Below are positions 1 to 4,978 of a stretch of DNA of 14,503 bases, piece after piece. Positions within the stretch are counted from its first letter, which is position 1. The number at the start of each line of letters is the position of its first letter. The translations under genes were made by a program, and so were the position numbers. Below the pieces are notes generated by a model. The model was not told the DNA's origin. It searched no databases and saw nothing but the letters and a program-made list of their open reading frames with translations. Origin of the DNA: Treponema sp. UBA4319 (lineage in GTDB: Bacteria > Spirochaetota > Spirochaetia > Treponematales > Treponemataceae); NCBI GenBank assembly GCA_002393865.1, contig DGUD01000005.1, positions 1 to 14,503 on the forward strand, in the 5' to 3' direction.

Positions 1-99
1 ATGTATTTTATCTGAAGACGGACGCGGTAGTGGAAAATCATGTAAACTGTTTTAAGTTGATTTTCTTTTTTATGCTACAAAAGCCAAGGATCCAACATA

Positions 100-196
100 A
101 AAAATGCGCGGAAGCGGAAAAACGCCCGGGCTGCCATTTGCAAAGCGAAGCGTGCAACAGGCAGTCCGGGTGTTTTTCCGCTGGGAGCGCATTTTT
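100..196. repeat. Very long near-perfect hairpin upstream of the XRE regulator
   Basis: Seen directly: an outer 10-bp stem (AAAAATGCGC at 100-109 with GCGCATTTTT at 187-196), a small internal loop (110-112 against 183-186), then a 23-bp stem (113-135 with 160-182) containing only two G·T positions. The apical loop 136-159 itself contains TTGCA/TGCAA. The 3' flank continues TTTTTGTTTT, so on the plus strand it could act as an intrinsic terminator for a gene to the left. The A-run on the other side gives the same property on the minus strand. The length is well beyond an ordinary terminator, so a folded repeat element is the alternative. The right arm runs into a repeat motif also found near 11566. 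Confidence 0.75.
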
Positions 197-219
197 GTTT
201 TCATGCTGAAGCCCTGACT
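188..219 (+). repeat. Dispersed repeat, copy 1 (CGCATTTTTGT family)
   Basis: This stretch begins CGCATTTTTGTT and matches 11566-11597 at 26 of 32 positions by hand alignment. It includes the shared CGCATTTTTGTT start and the AGCCC-GA block. It lies in intergenic DNA directly after the long hairpin, whose right arm overlaps its first bases. The function is unknown. It may be an eroded intergenic repeat family. Confidence 0.5.
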
Positions 220-223
220 CCGG

Positions 224-253
224 AAGTCCTGCGCTTGCAATAAAGCAGGACTT
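224..253. promoter_or_regulatory. Perfect 9-bp inverted repeat flanking the -35 box (candidate operator)
   Basis: AAGTCCTGC at 224-232 is the exact reverse complement of GCAGGACTT at 245-253. The 12-bp spacer contains the -35 hexamer at 235-240. The half-sites are 21 bp apart, about two helical turns, so a dimer or pair of dimers would bind one face and cover the -35 box. Position suggests autoregulation by the XRE protein encoded just downstream; that is inference. Confidence 0.6.
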
Positions 254-263
254 GATTTATACT
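235..263 (+). promoter_or_regulatory. Promoter of the XRE regulator gene
   Basis: TTGCAA (235-240), a 17-bp spacer, then TATACT (258-263). The start point expected 7 nt after the -10 box is 270, exactly the A of the ATG, so the mRNA should be leaderless. No SD sequence precedes that ATG. Confidence 0.6.
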
Positions 264-269
264 TTTTTT

Positions 270-692
270 ATGTTCAGCGATAATCTTGTCCGGCTCAGAA
301 AAAAGAAAGCGCTTAGCCAGGAAGCCCTTGCCGAAAAGCTGGGGATTTCCCGGCAGACGGTGGCAAAATGGGAGAGCGGCGAGACCCTGCCGGACATCAG
401 CAGATGCGCTGTCCTTGCCGAGCTTCTGGATGTCTCTCTGGATGACCTTGTGAATTACGACAGCTCCCGGAATATGGCGCTTGATATCCCCCCGAAAGGA
501 AAGCATTTCTTTGGCACGGTTACGGTGGACGATGCGGGCAGAATCGAGTTGCCTGCGGACGCGAGGAGAATTTTTTCCATGGAGGCCGGAAGCTCCGTCG
601 TCATTCTTGGAGACGAGAATCAGGGCGGGCTCGCGATAGTGCGCGCAGATGCGTTCCTGCACTTTGCCGACGTGATACGGCAAAAGCTCTAG
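270..692 (+). CDS. XRE-family HTH regulator with AbrB/SpoVT-like C-terminal domain
   Basis: A 140-residue protein. Residues about 4-60 form an XRE/Cro helix-turn-helix domain (LSQEALAEKLGISRQTVAKW, then a helix ending in LDVSLDDLV). Residues about 75-125 (GTVTVDDAGRIELPADARR...) resemble the swapped-hairpin AbrB/SpoVT/MazE fold, so the protein is probably a dimer or tetramer with two DNA-binding modules. Start choice: an in-frame TTG at 252 is possible, but ATG 270 lies exactly where transcription should begin (TTGCAA-17-TATACT), the TTG lies upstream of the -10 box, and homologous XRE domains begin close to MFSDNL. There is no SD, so translation is predicted to be leaderless. It is followed by a terminator-like hairpin, hence probably a single-gene unit. 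A perfect inverted repeat around its -35 box suggests autoregulation. The target genes are unknown; the GH43 gene next door is a guess only. Confidence 0.85.
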   Translation: MFSDNLVRLRKKKALSQEALAEKLGISRQTVAKWESGETLPDISRCAVLAELLDVSLDDLVNYDSSRNMALDIPPKGKHFFGTVTVDDAGRIELPADARRIFSMEAGSSVVILGDENQGGLAIVRADAFLHFADVIRQKL

Positions 693-697
693 GCGCA

Positions 698-766
698 GGC
701 GGATGGCCGCGCGCCCTCCTGTTCCCCCGCACGCGCTGCTGCGCTGCCTTCCGCCATTCCTTTTTT
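698..766 (+). terminator. Rho-independent terminator-like hairpin after the XRE gene
   Basis: GGCGGATGGC (698-707) pairs with GCCTTCCGCC (746-755), with one T·T mismatch. The intervening sequence is GC-rich, and ATTCC plus six T residues (761-766) follow. It begins 6 nt after the XRE stop codon. The loop is long, so efficiency is uncertain. Confidence 0.5.
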
Positions 767-845
767 ATGCGCAATGAATCTCATGCTGAATCCCCGTCTT
801 ATCGCGCTTCTTGTGGCGGCTTTTGTCCGCTTTTAAGCGTCCGTC

Positions 846-874
846 TGGACTTTTGGAACCGCCCCCATTATACT
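846..874 (+). promoter_or_regulatory. Possible promoter of the GH43 gene
   Basis: TGGACT (846-851), 17 bp, TATACT (869-874). The predicted start is near 881, which leaves a leader of only about 9 nt that begins with the SD itself (GGAGG, 881-885). It shares the TATACT box with two other promoters in this window. The -35 match is only 4 of 6. Confidence 0.4.
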
Positions 875-889
875 GTCTGCGGAGGATTT

Positions 890-2344
890 ATGGGAAAAGA
901 ATATATCAAGGGGGCAAACCCCTATATGCCGCTGTGGGAGCATGTGCCTGACGGGGAGCCGAGGGTTTTTGAGTATAACGGAGAAAAGCGCGTCTACGTC
1001 TATGGCTCGCATGACACGCTCAAGACCGAGTACTGCGGCTGCGACCAGGTGGTGTGGAGCGCCCCTGTCGATGACCTGACGGACTGGACATGTCATGGCG
1101 TCTGCTACGAGGCCGCTGATAAGTCTGTGCTCTTTGCCCCGGATGTCGTGCAGAAGGGCGATACCTTCTATATGTATGCGGCGGAGGCAAAGGGCTCCCG
1201 CATCATGGTGGCAACAAGCAAGAATCCCGCCGGTCCGTTTAGGAATCCTGTAAAAACAGAGCTCGGCTTTGACCCCGGCATTCTTGTGGATGACGATGGC
1301 CGGGTATATGCCTTCTGGGGCTTTTGCAAGCATTACTGCGCGGAGCTGAACGATGATATGGCGACCATAAAAGCCGGTACGCTGCACGAGGACACTATCA
1401 GGCACTGCCGCGCTCCGTGGTCGCCCGATGATGACGGCTTCGGCGTGGAGGACTCGTTCTTTGAGGCTTCTTCCCCCCGCAAGGTGCACGGCAAGTATGT
1501 CTTTATCTATTCCAAGCGCTACACCGAGCCGCTGCCGGAGCTTGGGGTTCATGAGGACTGCAACGGCTTTCTTTCATACAAGTACAGCGACAGCCCGCTC
1601 CAGGGCTACAAGCCCGGCGGGGATATCAGCTTTAACGGCGGAGAAATCCTGCGCGGCGCAGACGGAACGGGCACGATGACGTACCGCTGGGGGAACAACC
1701 ACGGCAGCATCATCGAGGTGAACGGGCAGTGGTATGTATTCTATCACCGCCAGACCGGCACCGACGAGTTTTCCCGCCAGGCTATGCTTGAGCCGGTGGA
1801 AGTGGCGGAAGACAAGCAGGGGCACCTGTTCATCGGCAAGATTACGCGCGGGGCGGACGGAGAGCCGCTTTCCTCCGGTCCGGTGGAGATGACGTCCCAG
1901 GGCGCGCATACGGACGGTCTTGATGCGCGGAAAATCATATCGGCCGGTTACGCATGCCACCTCTTTGGAGGAGAAAAAGGCGGGGCGAACGGCGGTGCCG
2001 GCGGCGCGTACATCAAGCCTGTCTATGAGAAGAGCGATAGCGTTTCTGCCCCGGTCACCGACATCAGCTCCGGGCTGACGGTCGGCTTCCGCTACCTGCA
2101 ATTCGGCTCGGCGAGCCCCAGAACCGTGTCCGCATGGATAAGCGCGGGCGCCGACATCTGCGTGCATGTCCGCGCCGACGATTACCGTGGCACCGTCATT
2201 GCGAGCGCGCAGATGCGGAAGGGCGACACTGAGCTGCATGCCCCGCTGTCGGAGCCGCTGACCGGCAAGCACGCCGTGTACTTTGAGTTCCTGTCGGAGT
2301 CCGGCGGAAGCATCGCGGAATTCGACTCGTTTACTTTTGACTGA
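890..2344 (+). CDS. Glycoside hydrolase family 43 protein (xylosidase/arabinofuranosidase type) with CBM6-like tail
   Basis: A 484-residue protein. Residues about 8-325 are a GH43 five-bladed propeller. The probable catalytic triad is D21 (base, in VPDGEP), D128 (pKa modulator, in GFDPG) and E192 (acid, in FFEASSPRK). Residues about 345-484 look like a CBM6-type beta-sandwich, ending in EFDSFTFD, the usual FDW-F type end of such modules. Family knowledge: GH43 enzymes remove xylose or arabinose from plant hemicellulose fragments by inversion. No signal peptide or lipobox is visible, so it probably acts in the cytoplasm on imported oligosaccharides. The start at 890 is set by GGAGG at 881-885; the open frame runs back to an ATG at 767, but that extension has no SD and is unlike the family. 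No transporter or other sugar gene is adjacent. Exact substrate cannot be read from sequence. Confidence 0.9.
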   Translation: MGKEYIKGANPYMPLWEHVPDGEPRVFEYNGEKRVYVYGSHDTLKTEYCGCDQVVWSAPVDDLTDWTCHGVCYEAADKSVLFAPDVVQKGDTFYMYAAEAKGSRIMVATSKNPAGPFRNPVKTELGFDPGILVDDDGRVYAFWGFCKHYCAELNDDMATIKAGTLHEDTIRHCRAPWSPDDDGFGVEDSFFEASSPRKVHGKYVFIYSKRYTEPLPELGVHEDCNGFLSYKYSDSPLQGYKPGGDISFNGGEILRGADGTGTMTYRWGNNHGSIIEVNGQWYVFYHRQTGTDEFSRQAMLEPVEVAEDKQGHLFIGKITRGADGEPLSSGPVEMTSQGAHTDGLDARKIISAGYACHLFGGEKGGANGGAGGAYIKPVYEKSDSVSAPVTDISSGLTVGFRYLQFGSASPRTVSAWISAGADICVHVRADDYRGTVIASAQMRKGDTELHAPLSEPLTGKHAVYFEFLSESGGSIAEFDSFTFD

Positions 2345-2356
2345 CGGACGCAGGCT

Positions 2357-2389
2357 CGCCGGAGCTCTCCTGTATGGAGGCTTCCGGCG
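2357..2389 (+). other. Strong hairpin just after the GH43 stop codon
   Basis: Arms 2357-2370 and 2376-2389 form a 14-position stem (one C·C mismatch, two G·T), with a 5-nt loop TGTAT. It starts 13 nt after the stop. No T-run follows directly, so it is either a 3'-end stabilising hairpin or a terminator without a U-tract. The next T-run is far off at 2454-2460, with only a weak 5-bp stem (2425-2430 with 2448-2452, one bulge) in front of it. Confidence 0.5.
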
Positions 2390-2447
2390 GGAATGGTATC
2401 TGATTCCGGCGGGGACGGCATTTGCTTCCGGCGGCGTGTGCTTGATG
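2382..2447 (+). repeat. Three direct repeats with an exact 22-bp period
   Basis: TTCCGGCGG occurs at 2382, 2404 and 2426, exactly 22 bp apart. The first two 22-bp units agree at 17 positions; the third keeps the nonamer core. The array ends 25 bp before the -35 box at 2473. Two-helical-turn phasing would suit a binding-site array, but an eroded minisatellite is equally possible. Confidence 0.6.
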
Positions 2448-2472
2448 CGGAGATTTTTTTCCGTGCTGGCAC

Positions 2473-2501
2473 TTGACACTTTTTTTATGTTAGTGTATGC
2501 T
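2473..2501 (+). promoter_or_regulatory. Promoter of the candidate small RNA
   Basis: Consensus TTGACA (2473-2478), 17-bp spacer, TATGCT (2496-2501). The predicted transcription start is near 2508. The -10 box lies inside the first of two dyad repeats, so a bound regulator would block polymerase. Confidence 0.7.
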
Positions 2502-2504
2502 AAC
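2489..2504. promoter_or_regulatory. Dyad operator 1 (GTTAGTNNNNGCTAAC)
   Basis: GTTAG (2489-2493) and CTAAC (2500-2504) form an inverted repeat with 6 bp between, overlapping the -10 box. It shares the outer GTTAGT and GCTAAC blocks with a second copy 27 bp downstream. The cognate regulator is not identifiable here; a TetR-like or metal-responsive repressor would be typical for this arrangement. Confidence 0.6.
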
Positions 2505-2515
2505 TATACAAGAAG

Positions 2516-2531
2516 GTTAGTTACAGCTAAC
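2516..2531. promoter_or_regulatory. Dyad operator 2 (GTTAGTNNNNGCTAAC)
   Basis: GTTAG (2516-2520) and CTAAC (2527-2531), same 6-bp gap as operator 1, at about +9 to +24 of the predicted transcript. In RNA the same bases, extended by CAAGA (2509-2513) with TCTTG (2533-2537), would form a 5'-terminal hairpin, so the element may work as DNA, as RNA or both. Confidence 0.55.
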
Positions 2532-2554
2532 ATCTTGCATCTGAAACTTAATAT

Positions 2555-2623
2555 AAAGCGAAGGTGTGCCGGTATTCTCCTTACACAGCCACAAACAATA
2601 TGCTTCACACCTTCGCTTTTTTT
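2555..2623 (+). terminator. Intrinsic terminator of the candidate small RNA
   Basis: GCGAAGGTGTG (2558-2568) pairs perfectly with CACACCTTCGC (2606-2616). Three further A-T pairs (2555-2557 with 2617-2619) extend the stem, and the T-run 2617-2623 follows. The 11-bp stem plus seven T residues is a strong terminator signature. The large loop is unusual for a simple terminator. Confidence 0.75.
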
Positions 2624-2684
2624 CTTCTCCCTATGCAAAAAAAATCCTGCGCGCCCTCTACCGCACCACTGTTCTTTTTTTTAA

Positions 2685-2711
2685 GGAAAATACAAGCATC
2701 TGTATTTTTCC
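2685..2711. other. AT-rich hairpin between the small RNA locus and the ligase promoter
   Basis: GGAAAATACA (2685-2694) pairs with TGTATTTTTCC (2701-2711), with one bulged T and a 6-nt loop. It is preceded by a T-run (2674-2682). On the minus strand this order, hairpin then T-poor flank, is not a good terminator. The role is unclear; it may be a backup 3' structure. Confidence 0.3.
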
Positions 2712-2743
2712 GCTACTTAGCCGATAATTTTCTTCAAAACACG

Positions 2744-2772
2744 TTGCTTTTTACAGTGTGTAAGGATATAAT
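2744..2772 (+). promoter_or_regulatory. Promoter of the acyl-CoA ligase gene
   Basis: TTGCTT (2744-2749), 17 bp, perfect TATAAT (2767-2772). The predicted start near 2779 gives a leader of about 256 nt, far longer than others in the window. A small dyad TGTCA-TTT-TGACA (2803-2815) lies at about +25 to +37 and could be a regulator site. Confidence 0.55.
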
Positions 2773-2869
2773 TGCACAAGAACTTTACAAAATACGTGAT
2801 TTTGTCATTTTGACAGCTCGCGTGTTGGCGGTGCTGCCGGGGGCTGGACGGGGCTTCTGGCGGGTCGCG

Positions 2870-2931
2870 GCTTTTTGAGGTTCCGGCCGTTTCCGTGCGC
2901 GGTGCCGCTTTTGGAACCGGCTTTAAAAAGC
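2870..2931 (+). other. Structured element in the acyl-CoA ligase leader
   Basis: GCTTTTT (2870-2876) pairs with AAAAAGC (2925-2931) and, inside it, GGTTCC (2879-2884) pairs with GGAACC (2913-2918). The GC-rich interior can form further pairs. No T-run follows, so it is not a terminator. It matches no riboswitch class that I recognise. It sits about 100 nt upstream of the start codon. Confidence 0.35.
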
Positions 2932-3034
2932 GATGGCTTGCATGCCGTTGTAGTTCAGTTTTTTGAGGAGATTTGCAAGGGATTTTCAAGACTCGTCTGG
3001 CGTTTGAAACCCTCTCCCGAATGAAGGTGGATGT

Positions 3035-4966
3035 ATGAAGTTAGAACAGACAATTCCTAAGATTGTCCGGAGCGTCGCGCAGAAAAATCCAGAGACTGTT
3101 GCACAGCTGTCTCATTCCAAGACCGGTTCCTATGAGGGTGTCAACTATCACGACTTTTTCCAGTATGCCCTTGATTTTGCGGGCAGCCTGCTGGAGCTTG
3201 GCGTCAAGCGAGGGGATAAGATTGGGCTGATTGCTGACAATCGCCGCGAATGGGAGCAGGCTGACATTGGGCTTTTGTCCGTTGGCGCGGTGGATGTTCC
3301 CCGTGGCTGCGATGCGACGGAAAAAGACCTTTCGTATATCCTTTCCTTTGCGGGCTGTGCGCTCGTCATCACCGAAGGTTCCGCGCAGGTCAAGAAAATT
3401 CTGAACATCAAGGAATCCCTGCCTGAGCTGCGGACGATTATTGCTTTTGACCCCGTCGATGATGCGGAGCGGCAGGCGGCGGAAGAGCTGGGGCTTTCCC
3501 TCTTGCAGTTTGAGGACATGAAGAAATCCGGGCACGAATGGCGCAAGCGCAACATTGACGTGGTGGAATCGGAGCTTGAGAAGGGGCAGTGGGATGACCT
3601 TGCCACCATTATATTCACGAGCGGAACGACCGGAACCCCGAAAGGCGTCATGCTGTCCCATGGGAATTTCATCACGCAGCTGCCCGACCTGCATGTCCGC
3701 ATCTTCCTGAATCCCGGCGAGCGGGCGCTCTGCGTGCTTCCGGTATGGCACGCCTACCAGCGGGAAGTTGAATACGTTATACTGTCGCAGGCGGCGACTA
3801 TCTGCTACAGCAAGCCTATCGGCAGCGTCCTGCTCGCTGACCTGCAGAAACTGAATCCCTACCTGCTGCCCGCCGTTCCGCGTGTCTTTGAGGCGGTCTA
3901 TGACGGTATCTGGCGCAAAATGCGCAAAACCGGCGGCATTACCTATGCGCTCTTCCGCTTTTTTGTGGCGGAATCGGAGCTGTGGTGCTCCATAGACCGC
4001 AAGCTCCGGCGCAAGGAGGCCCGCTTTGGCAACGATTACCTTGGCTTCTGGTGGCCGGTGCTGGTGCTGCCGTGGCTCCTGCTGTATCCGCCCCGCCTGC
4101 TGGGCAAACTGCTCGTCTTCCGCAAGCTGCGTGCCATGCTCGGCAAGAATTTCCGTGCGGGCGTTGTCGGCGGCGGCGCCTTCCCGGCGAATATAGACAA
4201 ATTCTTCTGGGCGGTCGGCGTGAATGTGGTGGAAGGTTACGGCCTGACGGAGACAGCCCCCATCGTGGGCGTCCGCCCCATCGCGTGCCCCGTCATGCGG
4301 ACGGTCGGTACTCCGCTCAAAGGGGTGAATATCCGCGTTGTCGATGACGACGGGATAATCCTCGGCAAATGCCGGAAAGGCACCCTGCAGGTAAAGGGCG
4401 GCACGGTGATGAAGGGCTACTATAAGCGCGATGACCTGACGGCAAAGGTTATGACTTCCGACGGCTGGTTTGATACCGGTGATATCGCGATTCTGACGCT
4501 TGACAATGAGATTCAGCTGCGGGGTCGCAAGAAGGATACGATTGTCCTGATGGGCGGCGAGAACATAGAGCCGCTCCCGATTGAAAGCAAGCTGAATTCC
4601 TCTCAGTTCATTACGGCGAGCATTGTCATCGGCACGAACGAGAAGGGCGAGGATCAGCGTACCTTGGGGGCGCTTATCCTGCCAAGCCAGGAGGAGATTG
4701 TCCAGTATGCCAAGGATAATGGCGTTCAGTATGCCGACTACGAGGAGCTGGTGCACAGCCAGCCGATCCGCAAGCTGCTGGAGCGCGAGATTTCCGAGCT
4801 GGTGAGCGCGAAGAACGGGTTTAAGGCATTCGAGCGCATCAATACCTTTGAGATTATCACAAAGCCCTTTGAGGTTGGCGTGGAGATGTCCGCAAAGCAG
4901 GATATCATGCGCTACCGTATCTGCGAGATTTACCGCGACAAGGTAGCGAAGCTTTTTGCGAAGTAG
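3035..4966 (+). CDS. Long-chain fatty-acid--CoA ligase (AMP-forming)
   Basis: A 643-residue member of the ANL adenylating superfamily. It activates a fatty acid with ATP to an acyl-adenylate and passes it to CoA. Visible motifs: the phosphate-binding loop TSGTTGTPKG (195-204), YGLTET (402-407), GWFDTGD (477-483) with its ribose-binding Asp, and the hinge region around RGRKKDTI (496-503). The C-terminal catalytic lysine is probably K621 (SAKQDIMRYRI), though this end differs from the common pattern. A hydrophobic stretch (338-353, FWWPVLVLPWLLLYPP) suggests association with the inner membrane. ATG 3035 is chosen for the SD AAGGTGG at 3024-3030. The gene stands alone, with its own promoter and a long leader; its 3' end converges on the Rsm22-like gene with a 12-bp gap. 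Family knowledge: some spirochaetes depend on host or environmental fatty acids, which would fit this role. Chain-length preference cannot be read. Confidence 0.92.
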   Translation: MKLEQTIPKIVRSVAQKNPETVAQLSHSKTGSYEGVNYHDFFQYALDFAGSLLELGVKRGDKIGLIADNRREWEQADIGLLSVGAVDVPRGCDATEKDLSYILSFAGCALVITEGSAQVKKILNIKESLPELRTIIAFDPVDDAERQAAEELGLSLLQFEDMKKSGHEWRKRNIDVVESELEKGQWDDLATIIFTSGTTGTPKGVMLSHGNFITQLPDLHVRIFLNPGERALCVLPVWHAYQREVEYVILSQAATICYSKPIGSVLLADLQKLNPYLLPAVPRVFEAVYDGIWRKMRKTGGITYALFRFFVAESELWCSIDRKLRRKEARFGNDYLGFWWPVLVLPWLLLYPPRLLGKLLVFRKLRAMLGKNFRAGVVGGGAFPANIDKFFWAVGVNVVEGYGLTETAPIVGVRPIACPVMRTVGTPLKGVNIRVVDDDGIILGKCRKGTLQVKGGTVMKGYYKRDDLTAKVMTSDGWFDTGDIAILTLDNEIQLRGRKKDTIVLMGGENIEPLPIESKLNSSQFITASIVIGTNEKGEDQRTLGALILPSQEEIVQYAKDNGVQYADYEELVHSQPIRKLLEREISELVSAKNGFKAFERINTFEIITKPFEVGVEMSAKQDIMRYRICEIYRDKVAKLFAK

Positions 4967-4978
4967 GCGTAAGGCTTT

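Larger units (their letters stand above)
2508..2623 (+). ncRNA. Candidate operator-controlled small RNA, about 116 nt
   Basis: A good promoter (TTGACA-17-TATGCT) is followed only about 110 nt later by an intrinsic terminator, leaving no room for a usual gene. Predicted structure: a 5' hairpin (2509-2513 plus 2516-2520 with 2527-2531 plus 2533-2537), an A/U-rich single-stranded linker (2538-2554), then a long terminator stem (2555-2568 with 2606-2619) capped by a 37-nt loop. The loop contains ATTCTCCTTAC (2574-2584), complementary to SD-like AAGGAG, so pairing with ribosome binding sites of target mRNAs is plausible, as known for C-rich-loop small RNAs. No coding frame has both a start and an SD within the transcript. 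Alternatives: an attenuated leader for the acyl-CoA ligase, or a decayed gene remnant. Transcription is inferred, not shown. Confidence 0.5.

Noticed and set aside
1..99. C-terminal end of an upstream gene in frame 2 (stop at 53-55) or frame 3
   Set aside because: Both frames are open for a short distance, but neither gives recognisable residues and they cannot be told apart.
767..889. N-terminal extension of the GH43 frame from an ATG at 767
   Set aside because: No SD before 767, sequence unlike GH43, and the terminator-like hairpin ends at 766; GGAGG at 881-885 fixes the start at 890.
2487..2684. Small open frame from ATG 2487 through the small RNA region
   Set aside because: The ATG lies between the -35 and -10 boxes, upstream of the predicted transcript start, and the frame runs through the terminator; no protein family is recognisable.
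2578..2766. Ten-base complementarity between the small RNA loop (2578-2587) and TGTGTAAGGA at 2757-2766
   Set aside because: The second site lies in the ligase promoter between -35 and -10, upstream of its expected transcript, so pairing in RNA is unlikely; treated as chance or a minor inverted repeat.
2810..2838. TTGACA at 2810-2815 as a second ligase promoter
   Set aside because: No acceptable -10 box at 16-18 bp; the sequence there is GC-rich.
3041..4756. Long open frame on the minus strand opposite the acyl-CoA ligase
   Set aside because: Shadow of a strongly recognisable plus-strand gene; its translation shows no domain and it has no SD or promoter.
4967..4978. Bidirectional terminator between the convergent ligase and Rsm22-like genes
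   Set aside because: Only T-runs were found (4952-4956 and 4976-4980); no stable stem precedes them in either direction.
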